NCBI RefSeq assembly: GCF_000255705.1 | Contig: NZ_JH636445.1 | Location: 158,381 to 202,087, forward strand | DNA length: 43,707 nt | Direction of reading: 5' to 3' | Source: Zavarzinella formosa DSM 19928 | Lineage (GTDB): Bacteria > Planctomycetota > Planctomycetia > Gemmatales > Gemmataceae | In this document: positions 8,388 to 17,482 of the stretch, one piece after another | Position numbering within the stretch: position 1 is the first letter of the stretch | How the letters are laid out: every line of letters starts with the position of its first letter | Position numbers and translations under genes: made by a program | Notes under the pieces: generated by a model | Databases searched by the model: none | What the model was told of the DNA's origin: nothing | The model's input: only the letters and a program-made list of their open reading frames with translations

Positions 8388-8711
8388 ATGTCGAAGGCGA
8401 CGAAGCCGATGACCAAGGCCGCCGTGTACGAAGCCGTTGCCGCGGCCACGGAATTCAGCAAGGCCGACGTCAAGAAGTTCTTTGAAGCGTTGTCCGAAAT
8501 CGTCATCAAGCAGCTTCACAAGAAGGGACCCGGCGCGATCACCATCCCCGGCCTGGTCAAGCTGACCGCCACGCAAAAGAAGGCCAGCAAGGGGGGCGAG
8601 AAGAAGGCCAACCCCTTCAAGCCGGGCGAATTCATCATCACCAAGCCGAAACCGGCCAGTGTGAAGGTTCGCGCCCGCGCCGGCAAGGCCTTCGTTGAAT
8701 CGTTGCTGTAA
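8388..8711 (+). CDS. HU/IHF-family DNA-binding protein
   Basis: A basic 107-residue protein of the HU/IHF fold, which bends DNA and helps organise the nucleoid as a dimer. I start at ATG 8388 with GAGGGG about 9 nt upstream; a longer in-frame start at 8352 would lie inside the presumed leader. Helices 1-2 are seen in the TKAAVYEAVAAATEFSKADVK region (about 9-29) and FFEALSEIVIKQL, then the beta-sheet start GAITIPGLVKL. The beta-arm region carries Pro/Lys-rich KPGEFIITKPKPASVKVR, and GKAFVESLL ends the protein. Compared with E. coli HU the arm region is longer and more lysine-rich. It has its own promoter and terminator, so it looks monocistronic. Confidence 0.85.
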   Translation: MSKATKPMTKAAVYEAVAAATEFSKADVKKFFEALSEIVIKQLHKKGPGAITIPGLVKLTATQKKASKGGEKKANPFKPGEFIITKPKPASVKVRARAGKAFVESLL

Positions 8712-8739
8712 GATTATTCGCCGAACCACGGTGATTCTT

Positions 8740-8777
8740 GGCCTGTCTCGTCATGGAGACGGGCCATGTTCGTTTTT
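8740..8777 (+). terminator. Terminator of the HU-like gene
   Basis: GGCCTGTCTC (8740-8749) pairs with GAGACGGGCC (8756-8765), 10 bp with one G-U pair, followed a few bases later by TTTTT (8773-8777). Confidence 0.75.
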
Positions 8778-8898
8778 CCGGCGATTGTTTTCCCCCCGTT
8801 CGCATGGTCGGGGGGCAAGCCCTGTGGTATCGTGACGAATAACAGGATGTCGGGGATCTCTCCTTACCCCATAGCCCATGTTCAGGAAAGGGCGAACC

Positions 8899-9543
8899 AT
8901 GACCGCCCCGCTGATGGCTGATGAGCCTTATGTTCCGTCCCATCGGGTCGGACCAAACACCATCGACCCCGTCGAGGACCCCCTCCGGGACCGGGTGCAT
9001 CGTCTGGAAGAGGAAATCGGCGAAGTGAGGCGAACGGTCGGCGAACTGGCCGGAATTGTCGTCGGCGAGATCAAGGACCGCCGGTCATCGACGGGCCACG
9101 GCGGTGAAAGCCGGTTCCCGGAAGGAACGGCGTTGCCCGTTTTGGGAACCGCCTTGAAAGTGGCCCGACAACTGGACCGCCCTTGGCTGTTGGTTGATCT
9201 GCTGGGCGAGTGTGTCACCACCCTTCGGATGTATCTGGATTCCCGATACCGCATCCGGCGGGGCACGCAGTTGATGGTCCCGGTGTTGTTCGGGATGTTC
9301 GCGGCGACCTACCTGTTTTTCAATTACTTCTTTGTGTTTCCGGTCATCAGTCCGATCTTGGAACGTTTGGTCGAGATCGTCCTGGCCGTGCTGCTTTACA
9401 AAGTGATTGGCCGCGAGATCGGCCGATACCGGCAATCCATCGCGGAATACGTCGCGGCCGGTCATGCGGCGTTGACATTGCCCACGCAGTATGTGCATCT
9501 GGATGCCGAGAACGCGGGCATGGAACGTCAGGGAGTTGAGTGA
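8899..9543 (+). CDS. Small two-helix membrane protein, unknown function
   Basis: A 214-residue protein not recognised. I take ATG 8899, preceded by AGGAAAGGG, rather than the in-frame ATG at 8878. The first 90 residues are charged and contain a short coiled-coil ([20 protein letters not shown]). Two adjacent hydrophobic helices follow at about 125-146 and 150-168, then a basic segment and a polar tail. No signal peptide is seen, so both ends probably face the cytoplasm. Its stop is only 1 nt from the pdxJ start, suggesting co-transcription, though nothing visible links it to pyridoxal phosphate synthesis. Confidence 0.8.
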   Translation: MTAPLMADEPYVPSHRVGPNTIDPVEDPLRDRVHRLEEEIGEVRRTVGELAGIVVGEIKDRRSSTGHGGESRFPEGTALPVLGTALKVARQLDRPWLLVDLLGECVTTLRMYLDSRYRIRRGTQLMVPVLFGMFAATYLFFNYFFVFPVISPILERLVEIVLAVLLYKVIGREIGRYRQSIAEYVAAGHAALTLPTQYVHLDAENAGMERQGVE

Positions 9544-9544
9544 G

Positions 9545-10279
9545 ATGATGCGGCTTGGGGTAAACATCGACCATGTGGCAACCGTTCGGCAAGCCCGCCG
9601 CTCGCATGAACCGGACCCGGTGACGGCCGCCGCGCTGGCCTTTCAAGGGGGGGCCGATGGCATCACGATTCACCTGCGGGAAGACCGTCGGCACATCAAC
9701 GACCGCGACTTGCGAATCCTGCGGGAGACCGTCCCGACCGGGTTGAACTTGGAAATGGCCACCGCCCCGGAGATGATGGCCATTGCCATCGGGGCCAAAC
9801 CCGATCAGATCACACTGGTGCCGGAAAAACGGCAGGAACTGACGACCGAGGGGGGGCTTGATGTCGTCGGGCAATTCGCCGTCGTGAAAAACGCCGTGCG
9901 GATGCTGCAAGATGCCGGGATCGTCGTCGCCCTGTTCATCGATCCGAATGTCGATCAGGTGAGAGCCTCCGCCGAATGCGGCGTGACGGCCGTTGAGTTT
10001 CACACCGGCGCTTATGCCGAGGCCCGGAACCCGGTGGCCGTCGCCGGCCAAATGGCCACGCTTCGGGAGTCGTGCGTCCTCGCCCATCGAAGCGGCTTGC
10101 ATGTCCATTTGGGGCACGGGTTGAACTATATCAATGTGAAACCCGTTGTCCGGCTTCCGCATGTCGAAGAGTTGAACATCGGGCACAGCATCGTCGCCCG
10201 AGCCGTCCTTGTCGGCATGGCGCAGGCCGTGCGGGACATGAAGACGGCCATGAGCGAACATTTTCCGAAACAGGTTTGA
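9545..10279 (+). CDS. pdxJ: Pyridoxine 5'-phosphate synthase
   Basis: Condenses 1-deoxy-D-xylulose 5-phosphate with 3-amino-2-oxopropyl phosphate in the DXP-dependent vitamin B6 pathway. The 244-residue TIM-barrel protein shows the nearly invariant start [33 protein letters not shown] in the phosphate and active-site loops, LNLEMA, and the [16 protein letters not shown] loop. The C-terminal [11 protein letters not shown] and [11 protein letters not shown] motifs complete the family pattern. Start is ATG 9545 (or 9548), with GGGAG at 9531-9535. It follows the membrane protein gene by 1 nt and precedes purC by 8 nt. Confidence 0.97.
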   Translation: MMRLGVNIDHVATVRQARRSHEPDPVTAAALAFQGGADGITIHLREDRRHINDRDLRILRETVPTGLNLEMATAPEMMAIAIGAKPDQITLVPEKRQELTTEGGLDVVGQFAVVKNAVRMLQDAGIVVALFIDPNVDQVRASAECGVTAVEFHTGAYAEARNPVAVAGQMATLRESCVLAHRSGLHVHLGHGLNYINVKPVVRLPHVEELNIGHSIVARAVLVGMAQAVRDMKTAMSEHFPKQV

Positions 10280-10287
10280 GGTTCCCC

Positions 10288-11169
10288 GTGTCGAACGCCT
10301 TGTTCCAAAGTGACATCCCCGGTTATTCGTGTCGGCGTGGCAAGGTGCGGGATGTTTACGATTTGGGTGACCGTCTCCTGATTGTCGCCACGGATCGCAT
10401 CAGTGCTTTTGATTATATTCTTTCCACGCCAATTCCCGGCAAAGGACGCATTCTCACGGCACTGAGTCTGTTCTGGTTCCGAACGCTTGGAATCAAAAAC
10501 CACGTCATCTCCACGGAACTCAAGGATTATCCTCCGGCCTTCCAAACGGAGCAACTCGCCGGCCGTTCGATGCTCGTTCACAAGTGCGAAGTCGTGCCGT
10601 TCGAGTGCGTCGTCCGTGGCTATCTCGCGGGTTCCGGCTGGAAGGACTATCAGAAGACCGGGGCCGTTTGCGGTGTTCATCTCCCGGCCGGGCTTCGTGA
10701 AAGCGAGCAACTGCCGGAGGCGATCTTCACCCCGGCGACCAAGGCCGAATCGGGGCATGATGAAAACGTCTCCTTCGCGGAGATGGCAAAAGTCGTCAGC
10801 GAACCGCTGGCCACGGAATTGAAGACGCGAAGCCTCGACGTCTATCATCGGGCGGCCGTGATGGCGAAAGCCAAAGGCGTCATTATCGCCGATACCAAGT
10901 TTGAATGGGGTCGGTTGCCAGACGGCGAACTCATTTTGATCGATGAAGTGCTGACGCCGGATAGTTCACGCTTCTGGCCGGGGGATGATTACGCACCGGG
11001 CCGGGGGCAGTCTTCCTACGACAAGCAGTATGTGCGCGACTGGCTGGAAACTTCGGGATGGGACAAGAACTCCACGCCGCCGGAATTGCCGGCCGAGGTG
11101 GTGGCGAAATCTCGTGAAAAGTATCTGGAAGCATTGATCAGAATTGCCGGCAAATCACTGGATTCTTGA
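10288..11169 (+). CDS. purC: Phosphoribosylaminoimidazole-succinocarboxamide synthase
   Basis: SAICAR synthetase of purine biosynthesis, joining CAIR and aspartate with ATP. I start at GTG 10288, 8 nt after pdxJ, because family homology begins within its first dozen residues ([17 protein letters not shown]); the frame is open further upstream but that part is a shadow of pdxJ. Motifs seen are [26 protein letters not shown] cut into its ATP-binding parts, [40 protein letters not shown] and [15 protein letters not shown]. The 293 residues match the longer SAICAR synthetase class rather than the 240-residue E. coli form. Probably co-transcribed with pdxJ. Confidence 0.96.
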   Translation: MSNALFQSDIPGYSCRRGKVRDVYDLGDRLLIVATDRISAFDYILSTPIPGKGRILTALSLFWFRTLGIKNHVISTELKDYPPAFQTEQLAGRSMLVHKCEVVPFECVVRGYLAGSGWKDYQKTGAVCGVHLPAGLRESEQLPEAIFTPATKAESGHDENVSFAEMAKVVSEPLATELKTRSLDVYHRAAVMAKAKGVIIADTKFEWGRLPDGELILIDEVLTPDSSRFWPGDDYAPGRGQSSYDKQYVRDWLETSGWDKNSTPPELPAEVVAKSREKYLEALIRIAGKSLDS

Positions 11170-11185
11170 GCCTGACAAACGGCCT

Positions 11186-11232
11186 CACGGCCTGATCCCG
11201 CCCGAATCCCTCCGGGAAAGAATCAGACCGTG
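11186..11232. terminator. Hairpin in the convergent purC/regulator gap
   Basis: CACGGCCTGAT (11186-11196) pairs with ATCAGACCGTG (11222-11232) with one mismatch, and CCCG/CGGG pairs inside it. No T-run follows on either strand. It sits between two convergent gene ends, so a bidirectional stop is plausible. Confidence 0.4.
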
Positions 11233-11269
11233 TGGTTAGGTCCGGCGATGAGTGCCTGCGTTAGTCAGT

Positions 11270-11848
11270 TCACATGTCATCGCGTTTGGCGTCGGCCAGC
11301 GTGCGGATGCGTTCCGCAAGCAGGGCCACGTCGAACGGTTTCTTGAACACTTCACTGAAGCCGTACTCCGTCAATTTCTCGGGAGCCGGTTCGTCCTCGC
11401 TCGCCAGGCCGACGATCATGGTCGTCTCGTAGGCCGGGTTTTTGCGGAGGTTGGACGTGATCTGGATGGCCTCGCTGCGGCCCAGGGCCAGATCGATGAT
11501 AATGGTGTCGGGGTGGAAGCTTTCGGCCATGATGCCCGCTTCAAACCCGCTTTGGGCAATTTCGTATTTGTAATCGTCGGACTCGGGAAGGATTTCCCGC
11601 ATACGGTCGATGAACAGCTTTTCCGCTCCGATGACGAGCAGTTTGTGCCATTCTTCTTCCTCAAGTTCCCCGAGCGGCATGCCGTGTTCCTTCAGGAAAC
11701 GGATGAGCTGCTCGCGGGGGATACGACGGTCCTGGCTGCCGGGGATGCGATATCCGCGGAGACGACCACTGTCGAACCACTTCGACACCGTACGGGGAGC
11801 GACCTTGCAAATTTTCGCAACCTGTCCCGTGGTGAACACTTTTTTCAT
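11270..11848 (-). CDS. HTH (excisionase/MerR-like) regulator with atypical receiver domain
   Basis: A 192-residue protein starting at the ATG complementary to 11846-11848, with GGAGTG 8 nt upstream. Residues 1-55 form a winged-helix domain of the excisionase/MerR type: MKKVFTTGQVAKICKVAPRT, KWFDSGRLRGYRIPGS and RRIPREQLIRFL. Residues about 68-190 look like a response-regulator receiver: LLVIG as beta1, IIIDLALG with the Asp at the phosphorylation position, MIVGLAS, and the conserved Lys-Pro in VFKKPFD. The acidic pair that normally follows beta1 and binds magnesium is missing (IGAEK), so phosphorylation is doubtful. It likely binds DNA; its target is not evident. Confidence 0.85.
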   Translation of the reverse strand: MKKVFTTGQVAKICKVAPRTVSKWFDSGRLRGYRIPGSQDRRIPREQLIRFLKEHGMPLGELEEEEWHKLLVIGAEKLFIDRMREILPESDDYKYEIAQSGFEAGIMAESFHPDTIIIDLALGRSEAIQITSNLRKNPAYETTMIVGLASEDEPAPEKLTEYGFSEVFKKPFDVALLAERIRTLADAKRDDM

Positions 11849-12489
11849 TGGCAGGCACTCCAGATTTCTCACGTCGCCTTGCCGTGCCGCCGAACCTCCG
11901 CCGGAAGGTTCGCCGCACCGCCGGGAACTGGCGAAAACCCTGTTGCGGAGCCACTTCCGCCGTCGGGGTTCGCGCTGCCCGGAGGGCAAGGCTGTTGTCG
12001 GTGGGGGACGGTTTCGACAATCTGGCCGGGGGACCTGATTGTCGGGGGGGTACGACCCGTCCCACGAATTCCTTTTCTGCTTCGACGACACTCTTCATCG
12101 GACGGGAGTGTCTCGCAAGATAAGTCAAAGAGACCAACTTGGAAGACTCTGTCGGATGCGGGCCATGACGCCGGTCACAGGGTTCTCGCGGGTTGTGTGT
12201 CCAAGGTCTTCCCTGACCTCTGAACATCCAATCGCGTCAACCACTGATTAAGTCGTTCGCGGAACCGTCGGTCCTTGACGGAAGAATGGAGAAAGCGATG
12301 CCATTCGCAGGACCGGCCGTTGGGTGACAACGATTATTCCGGCCGGGAGGACGACGCCATCCCGCCGCATTCTAGTCGTGATGGCAAACCAATTTTTGAA
12401 GAAGACAAGATGGGGAATTGGCAAGCAAAGTGGCGGAATTTCGGCGATTGGAAAGAAAGACCCGCCGTGGGAAATTGGGAAAGAATCTC
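11849..12489. other. Intergenic stretch with no supported gene
   Basis: 641 bp between two genes on the reverse strand. Several short open frames exist but none has a ribosome-binding site, recognisable product or consistent codon use. A small hairpin, CGAACCT with AGGTTCG, lies near 11890-11912 and could belong to the leader of the HTH regulator. A frame starting near 12099 on the reverse strand opens plausibly (MKSVVEAEKEF) but becomes low-complexity and overlaps the regulator out of frame. Confidence 0.45.
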
Positions 12490-12963
12490 TCAACCTTGGA
12501 GCGGCTTGCGGAACATCACCATGTCGTCCCCGGCAGCGTAGTAATCCCGGATTTGTCCGGTGATCTCATAGCCGACCGAGAGATAAAACTGCCGCGTTGG
12601 CTCGTAGCTTGGCAGCGAAGATGTTTCGAGAAACATCACCCGTGCCCCGGCCTTGATGGCGTCCTCTTCCATGAAGGCCATCAACTGTCGGCCAAGGCCC
12701 CGGCCATGTTTGTCGGGCCGGACGACGATCCACCAAAGCATCCATGATCGGTCAGTCATTGGTTCGAGCGAGTGATATTCAAAGCCGAGAGCTTCCCCGT
12801 CGGACTCGATCACGAAACAACGATCCCCGGTTTCGCGGTTGTATTCGTGGTAGCTGTCCAACACCTCGCGGAGCGTGTCCACTTCAAAGGGCTTGAACAC
12901 GCCGGTGGCGGCCGTCATGGCCAGCAGGGCTTCGGTGTCCTCGGGGATGGCGGGTCGGATCAT
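12490..12963 (-). CDS. GNAT-family N-acetyltransferase
   Basis: A 157-residue single-domain protein that probably transfers acetyl from acetyl-CoA to an amine. The N-terminal IRPAIPEDTEALLAM is the usual GNAT beta1-alpha1 start. The acetyl-CoA pyrophosphate loop is VVRPDKHGRGLGRQLM (fits Q/RxxGxG/A), followed by ARVMFLETS in beta5 and FYLSVGYEITG in alpha4-beta6. The ribosome-binding site is weak (GAGA). The substrate cannot be read from the sequence. It lies between the HTH regulator and the large exported lectin protein on the same strand. Confidence 0.9.
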   Translation of the reverse strand: MIRPAIPEDTEALLAMTAATGVFKPFEVDTLREVLDSYHEYNRETGDRCFVIESDGEALGFEYHSLEPMTDRSWMLWWIVVRPDKHGRGLGRQLMAFMEEDAIKAGARVMFLETSSLPSYEPTRQFYLSVGYEITGQIRDYYAAGDDMVMFRKPLQG

Positions 12964-12995
12964 GTGTTCTCATGTCAGTGGTTTTGGCAGGTGGA

Positions 12996-15900
12996 TCATA
13001 CTGTGTTCGGCCCGTAGGTCCAACTCAACACATCCTGCACTGCCGTGAGGCCGCCGGAAGCCCCGGTGAATCCGACATAGGCATTCGTGGTCCCGAGCAC
13101 AGAAGCCAGGCTGACGGCGTAACTCTGGGTGACCAAGCGGTTCGTCACGGTGTCCGTGATGGTCACTTTCAATGTCGTTCCATCGTATGTCATTACCACC
13201 CGCATGAGGTTCCCGGAATTCAAGGTGATCCCGGCCGTTTGCAGATTGACCGATCCGGCGGAGGTTGGATACGCGCCGTTCAAGTACAAGCCGGTCGAAC
13301 TGGACCCTTCGCCGTCGTTGTTGAAAAGATCAAACTTGATGGCGGCGCTCAGGCCGATGCCCGGTTTGCCGCCGGGGTCGGTGCCATAGCCCAGACTGCC
13401 GCCGCCGCGACCGAGGGCCGTTGGCGAATTCGCCTGAATGGCGAAGGTCATGCCGTCGCCTTTGCCGGTTTGTCGGAAGGTGAACTCGGTGCGGAATTGA
13501 CTCACATCGACGGTCTGATTCGTAAAGACGCTTCCGGTCTTGCCCACCCCGCCATCCGTGATTCTCGCCGCCGAACCGTTGATGGCGGCACTGCCGTTGA
13601 ATTTCAGCGTGGTGGCTCCCGTGAAACCACCGCCGAGATCAACCGCTGATGGCAACGGCGTGGTGGCGTTCCCGCCGACGAAGTCGTTGTACCCGGACAC
13701 GTTGAACGCGATGATGTGGTACTCGTAAAAGTGGCCCGGCGCGACGCTCGTGTCGCTCCAAACATAGGTGTTTGGCCCGGCGGTGTTGAAGGGCGGCAGC
13801 GTCGTCAGCTCGGAGAAAAGTCCGCGATCGATCGCCCGGAGAATCCGATACCCGGAGGCGGAGAGGCCCGCGTTGTCCGTCCATTGCAAGTCGATATGCG
13901 ATGAGAAAACGCCCGTGACCATCACATCGGAAGCTCTGGCCGGAGCCAGGGGAATCGTCACCGAAGTGGTGTTGGAGTTGGCTGACGGTCCGGCCGTGTT
14001 GGTCGCCCGAATTCGGTAAAAATAGGTGTTTCCGGGAGAAAGACCGGGGGCGTTATCCGTGAAGTTTGCCGGGCTGGCGGGGAGATTCTGCGTGGTGAGA
14101 TTCTGCGTAAACGCCGCATTGGAGGCCCGGTCAAGTTGATAGCCGGTTTGATTGGTGGCGGTGTTTGTCCAATTCAGAGAAACAGAGGTCGCCGATGCGG
14201 TGGCCGATCCGAGGGCGGCCGGCGTCGCCGGTGTCTGGACGGCATTCGGGGAAAACGTCCAACTCAACACATCCTGAACGGCCGTCAGCCCCGCTGTGGC
14301 ACCGGTGAACCCGACATAAGCGTTCCGGGTTCCAATGACGGCCGGGAGATCCAGCGGATAAATCCGCGTAAAGAATTTGGCGGTCACGGTGTCCGTGATG
14401 GTCACGGTGAGATTGGAGCCGTCGTAGCTCATCGCCACCCGCATCACGTTCCCGGAATTCAGGATCACCCCGGCCGCCCGCAAATCGGAAGCCCCGGTGT
14501 TTCCCGGATAGGCTCCGTTCATGTAGAGACCGGTGGATGTGGGCAGTTCGCCGGAGGAACCGAAAATATCCAGTTTGATCGCCGCGCTGTTCGGGATGCC
14601 TCCCCCGCCGTTTTGCTTGTTTCCATATCCGAGGCTGCCGCCCAACTGGCCGAGGGCGTTTGGCGAATAAGCCTGGATGGTGAAGGTCATCCCGTCACCG
14701 GGCCCGGTTTGTCGCGTGGTGAACTGCGTGGTGAACCGGCTGATGTCCACGGTTTGCGTGGAAAAGACGCTTCCCGCCTTGCTGGTGGTTCCGTCCGTGA
14801 TTCTTGCCGCCATTCCGTTGACGGCCGCGTTTCCGTTGTAGGTCAGCAGGGCGGGCGAACCGGCGAATCCACCGGTGAAATCGAGCATGGCGAGCTGGCC
14901 GGAGGTCGTTTGGGCGGCTGTTGCCGAAAACGGGGAATTGCCCAAGCCATTGAAACCGCGAACCCGGAAGACATAAGGCGTCAGTGGTGTCAGCCCGCCG
15001 ACAATCGCCTGACCGGTGCCCGAGGGGACCGTCGTGGCGGGGACGAAAGTAACGCCATCGGTGGATTGTTCGATGGCGTAGCCCGTGGCCGTGTTGGGGG
15101 CGGTCGTCGGGTCAACCCATGACAGTTGTATCGATGTGCTGGAGAGCGTGACGGCGGTGAGCCCGGTTGGAGTGAGGGGCAGGGCGTTCACCGCCGGTTT
15201 TAAGCCGTACACGACCAGACTGTTCCCGGTTCCGACATAAACCTGCCCGTCCGCGACCGCCGGGATGGCGAATTTCACCACCGCTCCGAGATTGTCGGCC
15301 GGGTCTTGCCCGCTGTTCCATAGTTCCGTGGTCAGGCTGTTGGCGTCATAGGCATGAAGGGTATTCATGTCCCGGTTTGGCAGCCAGACAATCCCTCCGG
15401 TCGTGCCGTTGGATGAGATGCTTGGCGAACCGGGCAGGTTGCCGAAGGTGTTGGTGGGTGTTTCGGAGGCGGTGACCAGTTCGCCGTTTTGATTGAGAGT
15501 GAGCCGTTTCGCCTTCCCGCCAAAAGCGCCGACATAATACAACGCCCCGTTGAACCAAACCGGGGAACTGAACACCCCGTTCAGGAATTTCAGCGGGGTG
15601 ACACTGACCACATCGTCGGTTGATGTGTTGAATTTGCCGAGGTGGTCCCGGTCGAGGACATAAATCTTTCCCTCTTTGCCGGCGGCGATCAACAAGTGGG
15701 GATGGCCGGGAATCCCGGCGGAGTCGGGCAGCACCAACGGGGCGCCCGAGCCAAAATCGGCATCCACGGCATCAAGGGCTTCGATGTTGTGAGGCACAAA
15801 GTAGTCGGAGACTCGAAATCCCCATCCGTTGATGTTTTGGTTCGTGGCCGTGCTATTCGGATCGGCGATCACTTTCATCACGGCTTCGCTGTAGTTGCCG

Positions 15901-16991
15901 TTGCTGGGGAAACCGTCCGCTCCCAAAGGTGGCGCGCCTCCCTGTCCGTTGCCGGTTTCCAAGTAAAACGCGCTGCCATCCGGCTCAAAAGAGAGGCCGC
16001 CCCCGCTTTGCCAGATCCCCGATTGGCCGTTGTTCGGCGAGGTGTTGAGAACACCCGACAGCCGAATTCCCTGCGACAAATTGCTCACGTCAAATTTGGC
16101 CACCCAACCGTGGTACGGTCCGTTGTCCCCGTGGGAGGCCCAGGCCACATAGACTTCTCCGTTGACCAATCGCAAGGCCGAGCGTTGGTTGCTTCTCAGC
16201 GCGTTGAACGTGACGACCGTGCGGTTGGTGTGGTAATACGTGTCCGGGTAGCTGCCATCTCCGGTTCCGTACACGAAGATCGCCGTGCGATCCGTGGCGT
16301 TCCCGTAAACGCCAAGGGTGGTGTCTCCGATCACATACGGGGTGGCCCGGTCACTGCCATCGGCCGTGTTCAGGGCGTGCAATCGCTGGATGTAATGGGT
16401 CACCCCGCCAACGACGGTTTTGGTTTTGACAACAACGTACAACGTGGCCGTTTGAGTGTCCAAGACCGGGGTGCTGGTGATGCCGACCTCGGGAGTGATG
16501 TCCATCGTCGCCACGTCGGTCGACGAGAGCGTTGAGATGGACGTGGCTCCCTCGGGATTGTTGACGCGGCCGTTGATGTTGCGGATATCCAAAAAACTGC
16601 GTGACCAAAGCACCGTCCCGGCAAGAGCCGTGTCGGTGGCGATGGCGTAAACCGTGTCGTGTTCCGTGGCCACGAAGACGACATTGGCCGCATCCGGCCG
16701 GGTCCGGTTGGCGGCCGGGATGCCATTCCAAACAATCGGTTCCGCATAAACCTGGCCGTCCACGGCATTGACAAACAGTTTGCCAAACGATCCCGCACGG
16801 ACGTTGGCCGGGCTGATGGTCGTTTCCGCGAGGTTGGCTCCGGTCCCGGAAATGTCGTTATGGGAGGTAAGCACGCTGGCGGGGACAACGCGGTCTTCCA
16901 AAGCCATCAGTCCGAATTGACCAACCAACGCGGAACATCCGACCTGACCCGCCTGACGGCGACGAGCGCGCGGAAACTGCCAGTCAAACAT
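12996..16991 (-). CDS. Large exported protein: beta-propeller, three FN3 and two L-type lectin domains
   Basis: 1331 residues, presumably displayed outside the cell. The N-terminus is basic (RARRRQ) and then reads LMALEDRVVPA, the planctomycete LEPR-type export motif, instead of a standard signal peptide. Domains in order: PQQ-like beta-propeller (about 60-600, repeated blocks such as VFVATEHDTVYAIATD and VYVGTGNSLVVYG); FN3 (about 603-695); L-type lectin-like beta-sandwich (about 702-918, GDGMTFTIQ and SLGYG motifs); FN3 (about 920-1013); FN3 (about 1015-1110); second lectin copy (about 1117-1331). The two lectin domains share long identical stretches, a clear internal duplication. It is divergent from the CAP protein gene across 490 bp. 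Function is probably adhesion or glycan binding; no propeller active site was identified. Confidence 0.9.
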   Translation of the reverse strand: MFDWQFPRARRRQAGQVGCSALVGQFGLMALEDRVVPASVLTSHNDISGTGANLAETTISPANVRAGSFGKLFVNAVDGQVYAEPIVWNGIPAANRTRPDAANVVFVATEHDTVYAIATDTALAGTVLWSRSFLDIRNINGRVNNPEGATSISTLSSTDVATMDITPEVGITSTPVLDTQTATLYVVVKTKTVVGGVTHYIQRLHALNTADGSDRATPYVIGDTTLGVYGNATDRTAIFVYGTGDGSYPDTYYHTNRTVVTFNALRSNQRSALRLVNGEVYVAWASHGDNGPYHGWVAKFDVSNLSQGIRLSGVLNTSPNNGQSGIWQSGGGLSFEPDGSAFYLETGNGQGGAPPLGADGFPSNGNYSEAVMKVIADPNSTATNQNINGWGFRVSDYFVPHNIEALDAVDADFGSGAPLVLPDSAGIPGHPHLLIAAGKEGKIYVLDRDHLGKFNTSTDDVVSVTPLKFLNGVFSSPVWFNGALYYVGAFGGKAKRLTLNQNGELVTASETPTNTFGNLPGSPSISSNGTTGGIVWLPNRDMNTLHAYDANSLTTELWNSGQDPADNLGAVVKFAIPAVADGQVYVGTGNSLVVYGLKPAVNALPLTPTGLTAVTLSSTSIQLSWVDPTTAPNTATGYAIEQSTDGVTFVPATTVPSGTGQAIVGGLTPLTPYVFRVRGFNGLGNSPFSATAAQTTSGQLAMLDFTGGFAGSPALLTYNGNAAVNGMAARITDGTTSKAGSVFSTQTVDISRFTTQFTTRQTGPGDGMTFTIQAYSPNALGQLGGSLGYGNKQNGGGGIPNSAAIKLDIFGSSGELPTSTGLYMNGAYPGNTGASDLRAAGVILNSGNVMRVAMSYDGSNLTVTITDTVTAKFFTRIYPLDLPAVIGTRNAYVGFTGATAGLTAVQDVLSWTFSPNAVQTPATPAALGSATASATSVSLNWTNTATNQTGYQLDRASNAAFTQNLTTQNLPASPANFTDNAPGLSPGNTYFYRIRATNTAGPSANSNTTSVTIPLAPARASDVMVTGVFSSHIDLQWTDNAGLSASGYRILRAIDRGLFSELTTLPPFNTAGPNTYVWSDTSVAPGHFYEYHIIAFNVSGYNDFVGGNATTPLPSAVDLGGGFTGATTLKFNGSAAINGSAARITDGGVGKTGSVFTNQTVDVSQFRTEFTFRQTGKGDGMTFAIQANSPTALGRGGGSLGYGTDPGGKPGIGLSAAIKFDLFNNDGEGSSSTGLYLNGAYPTSAGSVNLQTAGITLNSGNLMRVVMTYDGTTLKVTITDTVTNRLVTQSYAVSLASVLGTTNAYVGFTGASGGLTAVQDVLSWTYGPNTV

Positions 16992-17482
16992 ACGTTCACC
17001 GGAAAGAAAATCGAAGTAATTCGTGTGGCTCGCGAGACGTTGATCCGAAGGAATGCTGAATCAAATGACATCAACACCAGGCGGTTACGCCTGTCCGCAG
17101 AACTTGCGAGATGGTGTGGTTTTAACCGATGATGAAAATTACCGCTATAACGCCTTTAAGGAATCTTCCGATTTTTCAGATGATTTCGGCAATGATTTTC
17201 ATCTGATCCGAACATGCTTCGCGCGGTTGTTGAAAAGTCCCAAAAGTTTGCTGCGAGGATGCCATTCATCAGATGAGCTTTCAAGAATTGGTCTGATCTG
17301 ACAAGAACACTTCGCTGTCAGCCCATCTTCTCCGGTTGATTAAATCTTGTCTGAATTGCGATTATCCGCCGCATAGTCGTGTGGATTTTTCCGGTTTTTC
17401 CATTTAGTCCGGCCGTATACTGCCAGACGGTGTGTTAGATTTTCCAATCTCCCCCTCGAAGTCCTTCATCAGGAATCGGATC
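16992..17482. other. Divergent intergenic region between two exported-protein genes
   Basis: About 490 bp separating the starts of two large exported proteins that share the same type of N-terminal motif. Much of 17100-17400 is visibly lower in GC than the flanking genes. No gene or clear promoter motif was recognised. It should hold both promoters, so shared control is possible. Confidence 0.4.

Noticed and set aside
11661-12227. 188-codon reverse-strand frame overlapping the HTH regulator
   Set aside because: Its C-terminal half is an out-of-frame reading of the well-supported regulator; only the first dozen residues look protein-like.
12248-12541. Short open frames on both strands before the GNAT gene
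   Set aside because: They overlap each other, lack start signals and show no coherent protein features.
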